A stretch of DNA of 35,868 nucleotides from Candidatus Peribacteria bacterium. GTDB lineage: Bacteria > Patescibacteriota > Gracilibacteria > Peribacterales > Peribacteraceae. Shown here in pieces: positions 6,607 through 14,236 of the stretch. The DNA is taken from contig SICS01000010.1 in the NCBI GenBank assembly GCA_009691305.1, positions 1 to 35,868 on the forward strand, in the 5' to 3' direction. A program made the translations under genes and the position numbers. Each line of letters begins with the position of its first letter. Positions within the stretch are counted from its first letter, which is position 1. The notes under the pieces were generated by a model. It did not search any database, was not told the origin of the DNA, and was given only the letters and a program-made list of their open reading frames with translations.

Positions 6607-8298
6607 ATGTTGCAGACCGTGTTCGGAGGCAAACGATGGCTGTTGATGCTGCTCCTCGTCTTGGCAGCGTTTGGAACATACAAGGATTCGCTCCACAACG
6701 CGTTCGCCATTTGGGACGACGACACGCTCGTGTACGAAAACCCACTGACCCAAAGGATCACACTCGAAAACGTCGCTGGTGCGTTCACCTCGTACGATCC
6801 GGAACTGTATGTGCCGGCGACGATTGTCAGTTTTCAGATTGAACACGCGCTGTTCGGGTTCAACGCGTTCAATTTCCATCTGGATAACCTTCTTCTGCAT
6901 ATCATCGCCGCATGCCTGGGCATGCTCCTGCTGGAAAGACTGGGATTACGGCAAGGGACGGCATTCTTCGCCGCGCTCCTCTTTACAGTCCATCCGTTGA
7001 ATACGGAAGCGGTGGCGTGGGTCAGCGCACGCAAAGACCTGTTTGCCGGCGTCTTTTCGCTCTCTTCGGCTTTGGCGTATCTATCGTATCGCGATGGCAA
7101 TCGACGGTTCCTCTGGATCAGTATTGGGTTCTTCGTGCTCGCACTTCTCTCAAAGCCTGTCTCGATCGTGCTGCCATTTGCCTTGCTCCTCCTCGACTGG
7201 AAGGAAACCGGCAAGATCCGCCGCGCCGACTGGACGGGAAAGATCCCATTCTTCGCGCTGTCCGCGATCTTTCTGATCATCGGCATCTATGGAAAACAGC
7301 GCAACCTCGCCGCACTCTCACTATTGGAGACGTTGCTGCTCGCCGTAAAGAGCACGGTGTTCTCGTTGGAGAAATTTTTTCTGCCAACGGCCCTCAGCCC
7401 GATCTATCTGCAGACAAATCCCATCAGCATAACCCAGTCGGAGTTCCTTGTACCGGTTGGCATCGTGATCACAGCATTGGCAATAATCTTTCTCATACCG
7501 AAAAAGGGCGGAAAATGCTCTGCTCCTGTAAAAGCAATCATGTTTGCGTCTATGTGGTACGCAGTATTCCTCGTGCCCTCCTTCGCCAACTTCGACAAAG
7601 ACCATTCTGTGTACTTCTTCTCCGACCGGTACATCTACCTGTCGCAGATCGGCATCTTCTTTTTGCTCGGCTTCGCGATCGACACGTACGTCCTTACGGA
7701 TCACGGGAAGGTAAGGCGCGCGGCATTGATGCTGATGACAGCGGGCATCGCTGGCTTGTTCTCCTGGGGCGCGCATGCACAGAGCCTGCTCTGGAAGGAC
7801 AGCGAGACGCTGTACCGCGACTCACTACGCAAGAACGACCGCAGTGTGATCATGCATTACAATCTTGGCTTGCTTGAACAGAAGAGGGGAAATCGGGATG
7901 CGGCGTTCGCGGAGTATCAGAAGGTCCTCTCACTCGACCCGGATGACTGGAAGACACTGACGAACCTCGGCATGTGGTACAACGAGGAAGGTGACCGGAC
8001 AAAAGCGATGGAATACCTGCAGCGGGCCGCGGATATCGCACCCACGTCCCCGCTCGTCCACAGCAACATCGGCGTCGTACTGATGGACCAAGGGGACACC
8101 GACGGGGCCATCGCGGCATTCCGCAAGGCGATCGTCGCCAGTGAGCGTTTCGCCCAGGCGCATATCAACCTCGCCGCCGCGCTTGGGAGGAAGGAGCTCT
8201 ACGAGGAGGCGCTGCGCGAATACAAGCGCGCGTACGAACTCGTCCCGGAACTACTGAACGACCTACCGGACGTGCGCAGAGCCTTGGAATCGTTCTGA
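6607..8298 (+). CDS. TMTC-like membrane glycosyltransferase with C-terminal TPRs
   Basis: 563 residues. The N-terminal two thirds are polytopic and carry the signature of the TMTC/DUF1736 GT-C type: an acidic motif after the first helix (AIWDDDTLVYENP, W36-D39) and HPLNTEAVAWVSARKDL, shared with eukaryotic O-mannosyltransferases TMTC1-4. The last about 150 residues form four tetratricopeptide repeats (for example YNLGLLEQKRGNRDAAFAEY, LGMWYNEEGDRTKAMEYLQR). Such proteins are thought to transfer a lipid-linked sugar to protein outside the membrane; the substrate here is unknown. GGAGGC lies just before the ATG at 6607, a clear internal-operon ribosome-binding site, in contrast to the leading genes of this window. 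Confidence 0.85.
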   Translation: MLQTVFGGKRWLLMLLLVLAAFGTYKDSLHNAFAIWDDDTLVYENPLTQRITLENVAGAFTSYDPELYVPATIVSFQIEHALFGFNAFNFHLDNLLLHIIAACLGMLLLERLGLRQGTAFFAALLFTVHPLNTEAVAWVSARKDLFAGVFSLSSALAYLSYRDGNRRFLWISIGFFVLALLSKPVSIVLPFALLLLDWKETGKIRRADWTGKIPFFALSAIFLIIGIYGKQRNLAALSLLETLLLAVKSTVFSLEKFFLPTALSPIYLQTNPISITQSEFLVPVGIVITALAIIFLIPKKGGKCSAPVKAIMFASMWYAVFLVPSFANFDKDHSVYFFSDRYIYLSQIGIFFLLGFAIDTYVLTDHGKVRRAALMLMTAGIAGLFSWGAHAQSLLWKDSETLYRDSLRKNDRSVIMHYNLGLLEQKRGNRDAAFAEYQKVLSLDPDDWKTLTNLGMWYNEEGDRTKAMEYLQRAADIAPTSPLVHSNIGVVLMDQGDTDGAIAAFRKAIVASERFAQAHINLAAALGRKELYEEALREYKRAYELVPELLNDLPDVRRALESF

Positions 8299-8306
8299 AA
8301 AAAGCG

Positions 8307-8312
8307 TACTGT
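8307..8312 (+). promoter_or_regulatory. Putative -10 box of pyk
   Basis: TACTGT, 7 nt before the ATG at 8320, with no Shine-Dalgarno sequence in between. Weak consensus; supported mainly by the repeated spacing at other genes. Confidence 0.35.
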
Positions 8313-8319
8313 TTAGCCA

Positions 8320-9744
8320 ATGCGACGGCTCACCAAGATCATCTGCACCCTCGGGCCCACGGCGAAAACGCCCGCCCAGGTGGAGGCACTCGCGCGAGGC
8401 GGCATGAACGTGGCGCGGATCAATTTATCGCACGGGTCGTGGGAGGAGCACCGAGCAACCATCCGTTTGGTGAAGGCTTTGAACAAGAAGCTGGCGGCAG
8501 AGGGAAAATTACCTTCCTGTGTGGGCATCCTTCTGGATACCAAAGGTGCCGAGGTACGGACGGGGAACGTCACGACGCCTTTGAAGGTGAAGAAGGGCGA
8601 GCTCGTCGTCTTCTCCCCCAAGCCGCTGCCAAAAGAGAAGAAGAAAGTCGTTATCGTCGATTACAAGGGCTTCGCACGCGATGCGAAGGCGGCCGACCAG
8701 ATCCTTCTCGATAACGGGAAGATCACGTTTCAATTTGTCTCGGCAAACAGGGACGGATCGGTGGTCGCCCGCGCCAAGCAGGACGGCTCCATCGGCTCAC
8801 GGCGACATGTGAACCTGCCGGGGGCGAACCTCGACATGCCCTCGCTGACGAAGGATGACTGGATAAGCATCGCTGTGGGTGCGGAAGAAGGCGTCGACTT
8901 TCTGGGCCTCTCTTTTATTCGCAAAGCATCCGAAATCCATGACGTGCGCGATTGGCTGAAGAAAAAGAAGAAACACGTCAGCCTGGTCGCCAAGATTGAA
9001 ACCCGCCAAGGCGTCGACAATCTGCAGGACATCATCGATGTGTCCGATGCCATGATGGTCGCCCGCGGCGACCTGGGCGCCGAAATCCCCTTTGAACAGG
9101 TCCCCGTGGTGCAGGACGTGATGGTGTCACTGTCCCGCAAAGCGGGCATCCCCGTGATCGTGGCCACCCACATGCTCGAGAGCATGGTCGAGAACCCGAT
9201 CCCCACCCGCGCCGAAGTCACCGATATCGCCCACGCAGCCACCACGTCGACAGACGTCACGATGCTTTCGGGCGAAACCGCAAGCGGCGCGCATCCACTG
9301 CTGGCATTGGACGCGATGGACCGCGTACTCCGCGAAACCGAGAACCACCTGAGTAAATCGCGCAAAATGCTCCACGCCGAGATCCGCAATGAGCGCGACG
9401 CGCAGGCACAGTCGGCAGTCACCTTTGGGCTTTCGTCGCATGCGGCAGCGATCGTCGTGATGACGCGCTCCGGCCAGACCGCACGCGAAATCGCACGCTT
9501 CCGCCCGCACCTCCCCATCATCGCTCTCACACCCGACCCGCAGGTGCAGCGCGCACTGCAGCTCTCCTTCGGCGTCTTCCCACTCGTTGTCCCCTTCAGC
9601 GCGGATCCGGAACGGACGGTGAAGGAGTCCATGGCGAAGATCAAAAAGGCAGGCTTGCTCAAGAAAGGCGAAAAATTCGTCCTCGTCACCGACATGAAAT
9701 CGCACAGCGAAAGCCACAGCACGATGCAGGTAAGAATTGCTTAG
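8320..9744 (+). CDS. pyk: Pyruvate kinase
   Basis: 474 residues, the normal bacterial length without the extra C-terminal domain. Converts phosphoenolpyruvate and ADP to pyruvate and ATP, the last ATP-yielding step of glycolysis. Motifs: TKIICTLGPTAKTPAQVEAL, GGMNVARINLSHGSWEEH, DTKGAEVRTG, the active-site KIETRQGVDNLQDI, MVARGDLGAEIPFEQVPVVQ and TDVTMLSGETASGAHP. The C-terminal regulatory domain keeps MTRSGQTAREIARFRP. It stands alone between the membrane operon and a terminator hairpin. In a reduced genome this enzyme is likely central to fermentative ATP production. Confidence 0.97.
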   Translation: MRRLTKIICTLGPTAKTPAQVEALARGGMNVARINLSHGSWEEHRATIRLVKALNKKLAAEGKLPSCVGILLDTKGAEVRTGNVTTPLKVKKGELVVFSPKPLPKEKKKVVIVDYKGFARDAKAADQILLDNGKITFQFVSANRDGSVVARAKQDGSIGSRRHVNLPGANLDMPSLTKDDWISIAVGAEEGVDFLGLSFIRKASEIHDVRDWLKKKKKHVSLVAKIETRQGVDNLQDIIDVSDAMMVARGDLGAEIPFEQVPVVQDVMVSLSRKAGIPVIVATHMLESMVENPIPTRAEVTDIAHAATTSTDVTMLSGETASGAHPLLALDAMDRVLRETENHLSKSRKMLHAEIRNERDAQAQSAVTFGLSSHAAAIVVMTRSGQTAREIARFRPHLPIIALTPDPQVQRALQLSFGVFPLVVPFSADPERTVKESMAKIKKAGLLKKGEKFVLVTDMKSHSESHSTMQVRIA

Positions 9745-9746
9745 CA

Positions 9747-9798
9747 GCAGCCCGGAGTTTATCCTGAGCCGAGCCGAAGGGTGGCTGCGGGATTTTTT
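9747..9798 (+). terminator. Probable intrinsic terminator after pyk
   Basis: GCAGCC (9747-9752) pairs with GGCTGC (9783-9788), followed by GGGA and six T. The interior, from 9752, is a copy of the dispersed sequence CGGAGTTTATCCTGAGC that also occurs at 12956. The large loop makes this a weaker terminator than usual, but the position after the pyk stop and the T-run fit. Confidence 0.6.
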
Positions 9799-9842
9799 AC
9801 TTGAGGATTTTTCCTGGATTCCGCGCCCGCGAAGGGGCGCTG

Positions 9843-10226
9843 CTACTCCCTCACCACTGCCACCACCGGATCCTGTTGCGTATAGCGGAGTTTCGCTGCA
9901 GGGATCATCGCGGCGATCGCGGGGTCTTCTTGCAAATTCTCGAGCGACTGCGCCTCGGCGATCTGCATGTTCAGGACTTCCTGCTGCAGCAGGAGGATGG
10001 AGCGCTGGTTTTCCAGCTTGCGGAGGTTGTAGCCCTTTGTGGCGTTCGCGTTCTCGTGGAAAAGGATCAGCAGAGCAAGCACCAGAATGAGCGTACCGAC
10101 GCAGACCATCAGGAGCGCTGTGCTCTGGCTCACGAGGCGTCCAAGTGACGCCCTGCGGGGCATCGACGACGATGGCTCCCCGAACGGAAATGAAAACAGG
10201 CGGCTGGTGAGCGAGAGTGCGGACAT
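9843..10226 (-). CDS. FtsL/DivIC-like septum protein
   Basis: 127 residues with a single membrane segment (STALLMVCVGTLILVLALL, roughly 34-55) followed by a predicted coiled coil (YNLRKLENQRSILLLQQEVL and on to about residue 98). This topology, size and position directly downstream of rsmH match FtsL, the divisome protein that bridges FtsQ/DivIB and FtsB/DivIC; FtsL sequences are poorly conserved, so the call rests on architecture and context. The ATG at 10226 is preferred; the frame is open to a TTG at 10265, but this adds residues that look non-coding. Confidence 0.65.
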   Translation of the reverse strand: MSALSLTSRLFSFPFGEPSSSMPRRASLGRLVSQSTALLMVCVGTLILVLALLILFHENANATKGYNLRKLENQRSILLLQQEVLNMQIAEAQSLENLQEDPAIAAMIPAAKLRYTQQDPVVAVVRE

Positions 10227-10278
10227 CGGGCACAGAAGTATGGATCGGAAGCGACGAATTTGCAAATTTTAGCTCATG

Positions 10279-10326
10279 GGAGCGCGCGTTCGGCGCGCGT
10301 CATTCCGCAGGCCGAACGCCTGCTCC
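10279..10326. repeat. Double-hairpin repeat between rsmH and the ftsL-like gene
   Basis: Outer stem GGAGC (10279-10283) with GCTCC (10322-10326). Hairpin 1 CGCGCG-TTCGG-CGCGCG (10283-10299), hairpin 2 GCAGGC-CGAAC-GCCTGC (10307-10323). The loop regions GTTCG and CGAAC are reverse complements. It lies inside the putative rsmH-ftsL transcript, so a role in mRNA processing or attenuation is possible. Confidence 0.85.
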
Positions 10327-10337
10327 TAATTACTTGC

Positions 10338-11261
10338 TTATAGTTTCCGAATGGCCCGGAACTTTGCGCTCCTAGACCGGGGATTTTCCGCAAGCTCCTG
10401 CGCAGATGGGGAGACGGCCTTCTTCGTCAGCAGCTCAAAAGGTGCGGCCACAGAAACTTGGCCCGTGACGTCATTCAGCACGGGCGTGGTCATGGTACGG
10501 AAGGCCTGCTTGACCATCCGGTCCTCCAGCGAGTGGTAACTGATGATGCCTGCGCGTCCGCCGCGCAGGAGAATCGATGGCAAAGCGTCCAACAGGAACC
10601 GGAGCGCGCCAAGTTCATCGTTCACAGCGATCCGCAGCGCCTGGAACACCTGTGGCAGGACACCGGGTGCGCGATAGGTGAAGACCTTCTCGACGCAGCC
10701 AACCACATCATCCGTTTTCCAATCGTGTAGAGGGCGGGTCTCCGCGTGGAAATGGAGATGGAGGACCTCGGCCAGATGTTTGCTTCGCTGCAGCTCGCCG
10801 AACTCCCGGAACATCCGCGCGATGTCCTCGACCGATGACGTGATCAATAACTCCGCTGCTGACTGTCCTCTCGAGCGGTCGTACCGCATATCTAATGGGG
10901 AGGGACTGTCTCCGCTTTTGCGAAATGAAAATCCCCTCTCTGGGTCATCGAAATGCGGTGAGCTCACACCCAGATCGGCGAAAACGATACCGACAGGGAC
11001 ACCGGGGACTTCAGCGACATCGCGGAAATTCCGGTTCTGCAGATCGATCCGCGTCGCAAACCGCCCCAGATTCTTTCCGGCAGCAGCGAGGTTCCCCGCA
11101 TCGGCATCCAGCCCGATCAACCTCCCATCAGGACTGGTCGCCTCCAGGAACGCCACCGCATGGCCGCCGAGGCCAAGGGTGCAATCGAGAACGCTCTCCC
11201 CGGGCCTCGGAGAGAGAGTCTGGAGCGCCTCCGCTCGGAGAACCGGGACATGTGCCTGCAT
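10338..11261 (-). CDS. rsmH: 16S rRNA m4C1402 methyltransferase
   Basis: 307 residues, typical for RsmH (MraW), which N4-methylates C1402 in the decoding centre of the small subunit. Evidence: N-terminal HVPVLRAEALQTLSP, the SAM motif VLDCTLGLGGHAVAFLE, the loop FADLGVSSPHFDDPERGFSF, PLDMRYD, the AAELL segment, TYRAPGVLPQVFQALRIAVN and ISYHSLEDRMVKQAFR near the C-terminus. The usual upstream mraZ is absent; instead there is an AT-rich divergent gap with a dyad. A TACACT hexamer sits 6 nt before the ATG. The FtsL-like gene follows, preserving the start of the division/cell-wall cluster. Confidence 0.96.
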   Translation of the reverse strand: MQAHVPVLRAEALQTLSPRPGESVLDCTLGLGGHAVAFLEATSPDGRLIGLDADAGNLAAAGKNLGRFATRIDLQNRNFRDVAEVPGVPVGIVFADLGVSSPHFDDPERGFSFRKSGDSPSPLDMRYDRSRGQSAAELLITSSVEDIARMFREFGELQRSKHLAEVLHLHFHAETRPLHDWKTDDVVGCVEKVFTYRAPGVLPQVFQALRIAVNDELGALRFLLDALPSILLRGGRAGIISYHSLEDRMVKQAFRTMTTPVLNDVTGQVSVAAPFELLTKKAVSPSAQELAENPRSRSAKFRAIRKL

Positions 11262-11267
11262 GTGACG

Positions 11268-11273
11268 AGTGTA
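11268..11273 (-). promoter_or_regulatory. Putative -10 box of rsmH
   Basis: TACACT on the minus strand, 6 nt before the ATG at 11261 and preceded by GCA. Fits the leaderless spacing seen at other genes. Confidence 0.45.
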
Positions 11274-11298
11274 TGCCCAATCCCCTTTTATTGAACAA

Positions 11299-11317
11299 AT
11301 AATGTATACAACATTAT
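11299..11317. promoter_or_regulatory. Operator-like dyad in the rsmH / 11392 divergent gap
   Basis: ATAATGT (11299-11305) and ACATTAT (11311-11317) form a perfect 7-bp inverted repeat around ATACA. It lies in the 130-bp AT-rich gap between two divergent genes, where a dimeric regulator could control both. Alternatively the TATA-like bases could be promoter elements. TTGAC sequences at 11326 and 11376 lie on the side of the rightward gene. Confidence 0.4.
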
Positions 11318-11391
11318 ACTTTCTATTGACCTCGAATTGCCGTTTTGTGGCTGTAATTAGGTATTAATAAGGCCATTGACCTTTCAGAATA

Positions 11392-11988
11392 ATGAAGTAT
11401 TATGATCAGCTCTTGAAGAGATTACTCGTCCTCTTCGGCCTGTTCCTGCTGGCGGCACCGTTGGGTGCGTCTGCGGCGGACAACATGACTGTCGGCGGCT
11501 GGGAGCCTGCCGCCGGTGACGTCTTTATCGTCGATGTGCCCTCCAATATGGGCTACTTGGTGCACGAAGACGGGCGCGCGTTCCCCTTTACCGTTGCTAC
11601 GGGACGCAAGGCCTTTGTCCATTACATCGGCAAGTACTACAACGCCGAGACGCCGCTTCGCACCTGGAAGGCCCAGTCGCGCGAATCGACGAATGACCGG
11701 TACACCTTCGGCGTGAGCGGCCGCTTCCTTCGTCTCTACCAGGATGGCAACCGCACCTCCTACGGGATCCACAGTTACTACAAAGTGGACGAATGGATGC
11801 AGCAAGACGAGCGATTCCTCTCGATGGGATGCATCATCGTGACCGAGAACATCCTGGACGTGATCGAGAAGACGTACACGCTGAACAAGAAGTCACTGAC
11901 GATCATCACGACCGATGATGTGGAGGATGAGTTGCTCAGCCTCATGTATACGCCCAAGGAGACCTTCGGGCCGATAGCAAAGAAATAA
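11392..11988 (+). CDS. Secreted L,D-transpeptidase (YkuD)-like protein with altered active site
   Basis: 198 residues with a clear signal peptide (MKYYDQLLKRLLVLFGLFLL then ASA, cleavage near residue 28). The C-terminal part resembles the YkuD catalytic domain: a YGIHSYY segment (His127) and LSMGCIIV (Cys147). YkuD enzymes cross-link peptidoglycan stem peptides and normally show SHGCxR; here the His of that motif is Met145 and the following Arg is Ile. The nucleophilic Cys and the upstream His are kept. It may be an active variant, a substrate-binding protein, or a different member of the superfamily. It stands alone between rsmH and tRNA-Ser. The family call is moderate because only the core motif is recognisable. 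Confidence 0.6.
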   Translation: MKYYDQLLKRLLVLFGLFLLAAPLGASAADNMTVGGWEPAAGDVFIVDVPSNMGYLVHEDGRAFPFTVATGRKAFVHYIGKYYNAETPLRTWKAQSRESTNDRYTFGVSGRFLRLYQDGNRTSYGIHSYYKVDEWMQQDERFLSMGCIIVTENILDVIEKTYTLNKKSLTIITTDDVEDELLSLMYTPKETFGPIAKK

Positions 11989-11996
11989 TGGCCTGC

Positions 11997-12122
<126 letters not shown>

Positions 12123-12150
12123 GCGGTACGATGAGTATAGACGAAGTCCT

Positions 12151-12894
12151 TCACGATTCCACTCCCCGAGCCGCTTTCCTATACCCGCACCATTCACAGC
12201 CGGATGCGGCAGCCGGAGGCAGATCGCGACAGAGGCACGCATGTGCCTCCATGAGCGCCTCCTCGACCCATCCGTCGTCAGCTGTATAGGGAAGGATCTG
12301 CATGGAGAATTCCAGTTTCCCGCCGAAATGGTCGAGCTCCTTATCGCCGTTGACGAAGACGAAGTACCCGATGTCGGAGACGGGGAACGCATTGCGTCGA
12401 AACAGCCACTGATAGATCTCCATTTGGCGCTTGTACGCTTGCTTCCACTCATCCTCCAGGCTGATCTCGTTGGGCGTGCTTGTCGCCTTGTAATCGACGA
12501 TATGCAGGCTGCCCTCCGGCCCCTCCCAAACGTCATCCACGGCACCGAAGAAAAGGAAATTCGTCGGCTCATGCAACGCCTGCATGCCGTGGAAGTTCTC
12601 GCGCCATTCATCAAGTTTGGGATGCGAAAAGGGCACGGCATCTATGCCAAACTCCTTCATAAGCGCGTGAGGTTCTTTCCGTGCGCGATGGAAATCGAAC
12701 TCCCGCTTCATCAAGGCATCCACGGCAATATTGAGCGTGTATGGCGGCGTGGACGGCCGCCCGATGCCAGAGCGGCGGTCCAGATAGAAGCACCGCGGAC
12801 ACCCGAGAAACATCTCAAGCTTGGTTCGGCTCAGTTTGTACGGTTCTTTCGACGCCGGGTCGAAGAGGTTGCGCGTGCGCGTTGCAGTCGCCAT
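12151..12894 (-). CDS. PD-(D/E)XK nuclease-family protein (RecB/Cas4-like fold)
   Basis: 247 residues. Nuclease core: FFGAVDDVWEG and HIVDYKAT give the D-x(n)-D-Y-K catalytic motif, and YKRQMEIYQWLF the QxxxY helix of the RecB/AddB/Cas4 group. One N-terminal Cys pair (GCPRCFYLD) and C-terminal Cys (CLC, GCEWCGYRKA) could hold an iron-sulfur cluster as in Cas4 and AddB. No cas genes or recombinase subunits are near, so a stand-alone DNA repair or processing nuclease is the safest reading. TATTCT lies 5 nt before the ATG. It is downstream of and opposite to the desaturase gene, separated by a repeat. Confidence 0.82.
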   Translation of the reverse strand: MATATRTRNLFDPASKEPYKLSRTKLEMFLGCPRCFYLDRRSGIGRPSTPPYTLNIAVDALMKREFDFHRARKEPHALMKEFGIDAVPFSHPKLDEWRENFHGMQALHEPTNFLFFGAVDDVWEGPEGSLHIVDYKATSTPNEISLEDEWKQAYKRQMEIYQWLFRRNAFPVSDIGYFVFVNGDKELDHFGGKLEFSMQILPYTADDGWVEEALMEAHACLCRDLPPAAASGCEWCGYRKAARGVES

Positions 12895-12945
12895 ACCAAA
12901 AGAATACCAGAGACGATGTCATGGTGAGCCTGCGAACCAGACATC

Positions 12946-13001
12946 GGCGTGTCGTCCGGAGTTTATCCTGAGCTTGACGAAGGACAGCTCAGGATGACAC
13001 G
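12946..13001. repeat. Dispersed hairpin repeat with CGGAGTTTATCCTGAGC core
   Basis: Outer stem GCGTGTC (12946-12952) / GACACGC (12995-13001) and inner stem ATCCTGAGC (12964-12972) / GCTCAGGAT (12986-12994). The core at 12956 matches the sequence at 9753 inside the pyk terminator. It follows the desaturase stop codon on the minus strand and may serve as a terminator. A different family from the double-hairpin repeats. Confidence 0.75.
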
Positions 13002-13004
13002 CAG

Positions 13005-14156
13005 TTAAGCAGCGACCGGCTTGCGGCACATCTGCTCCCACCGTGTCTTGCATTCCTCCACCATCCGCTGCGCCTCGCGCTGGCACTGGAGCAATTTCTG
13101 CCGCTTCACGTAGGCCGAGTGCGCGATCGATTCACGCATTGCATCGAGCCGGGCAACGGCCTGGCTGTGGAACGATTCCCACTGCACCCACTGCTCATCG
13201 GCCAGGGCATATTCGGGCATCATGTTGCTGCCATACGCGGCCAGATCGTTGCGCATTGAACCCAGCGACGTGAGGATCGACTGGCGGAGATCGGACATGC
13301 CGCTGCGCATTGCCTGCATGCGGGTGCGCTGAGCCTGTTCAGTATCCAGTGACACGCGCTGCACCTCCCAAACCAATCCCGTCATCTCTAGTCCACGGAT
13401 CAGCAGCCCTGAGAGGTCAAATTGCCACCAGCGCAGGCCATGGAACGCGCTTCGGGGAAATGCATGATGGTTGTTGTGCCAGCCCTCACCGAAGGCGAGG
13501 AGCCCAATCACCCACTCATTCCTACTCTCATCCGATGTCTCAAATGCGCGCTTACCGAATGTGTGGCAAATGGAATTCACGCTCCACGTCACGTGCTCGG
13601 TCCAGAACAGCCGCACCACGCCTCCCCACAGCAGGCCCGTCCAGCCGCCCAGAACGAAGGGGATAATGAACGGCAGAACCGTCCACAACAGGGACCAGCG
13701 CGAAACAAACATTACTGTACGGTCCTGAAGGAGGCCGGGTGCGAACTCCTCGGCATAGGAATAATTCTTGAGGGAAAATAGCCAGCCCATGTGCGCGTGC
13801 CAAAAACCTTCCAGGGGGCTGTGCGGATCTCCTTCTTCGTCGGACATCGCGTGATGGCGGGTGTGCGTCGCAGCCCACTCGTCCGGCTTTGAGCCAACCA
13901 GAGCCATGCAGCCGAGGGCGAGGAAAATGCCGCGGATCCATTCGTAGGTCTTGAACCCCTGGTGCGTGAGCATGCGGTGATAGCCGACAGTCACCCCCAT
14001 CGCCAACACGAGGGTCATGACCGCAAACAAGACAATGTCGCTGACGAACAGATAGCGTTGCCATGCAAAATACACGCCGAGGAGCAGGCCCAAAAACGGA
14101 CCGACGACCGCGATTGTCATAATAACCCTGTTCATCAACTCGTCGCGAGATCGCAT
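13005..14156 (-). CDS. Membrane fatty-acid desaturase with long C-terminal coiled region
   Basis: 383 residues. The three histidine boxes of acyl-CoA/acyl-lipid delta-9-type desaturases are present: HRMLTH (60-65), HTRHH (98-102) and HNNHH in GWHNNHHAFPRSA. Hydrophobic segments flank the first box. These di-iron enzymes insert a double bond in acyl chains using O2 and an electron donor. After the catalytic domain about 100 residues rich in Gln, Arg, Met and Glu look like a coiled coil, absent from typical bacterial members. No fatty-acid synthesis gene is nearby; if the host is CPR, the substrate may be scavenged lipid. TAGCAT sits 6 nt before the ATG at 14156. Enzyme class is secure; regiospecificity is not. 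Confidence 0.9.
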   Translation of the reverse strand: MRSRDELMNRVIMTIAVVGPFLGLLLGVYFAWQRYLFVSDIVLFAVMTLVLAMGVTVGYHRMLTHQGFKTYEWIRGIFLALGCMALVGSKPDEWAATHTRHHAMSDEEGDPHSPLEGFWHAHMGWLFSLKNYSYAEEFAPGLLQDRTVMFVSRWSLLWTVLPFIIPFVLGGWTGLLWGGVVRLFWTEHVTWSVNSICHTFGKRAFETSDESRNEWVIGLLAFGEGWHNNHHAFPRSAFHGLRWWQFDLSGLLIRGLEMTGLVWEVQRVSLDTEQAQRTRMQAMRSGMSDLRQSILTSLGSMRNDLAAYGSNMMPEYALADEQWVQWESFHSQAVARLDAMRESIAHSAYVKRQKLLQCQREAQRMVEECKTRWEQMCRKPVAA

Positions 14157-14223
14157 AGACCCATGCTAATCAGATACAAAAGTCATGGCAAATTGGATTC
14201 AGACAAAAGGGAATAAACCATGG

Positions 14224-14229
14224 TAGAGT
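14224..14229 (+). promoter_or_regulatory. Putative -10 box of the ROK kinase gene
   Basis: TAGAGT, 7 nt before the ATG at 14237. It overlaps the alternative in-frame GTG at 14228, which argues for the ATG as start. Confidence 0.4.
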
Positions 14230-14236
14230 GCCGGAG

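Noticed and set aside
9127-10233. 368-codon minus-strand frame overlapping pyk and the ftsL-like gene
   Set aside because: Antisense to conserved pyruvate kinase motifs and low-complexity; a GC-driven shadow.
12151-12894. Cas4 assignment for the PD-(D/E)XK protein
   Set aside because: The catalytic and Cys pattern is shared by many RecB-like nucleases and no CRISPR locus is near.
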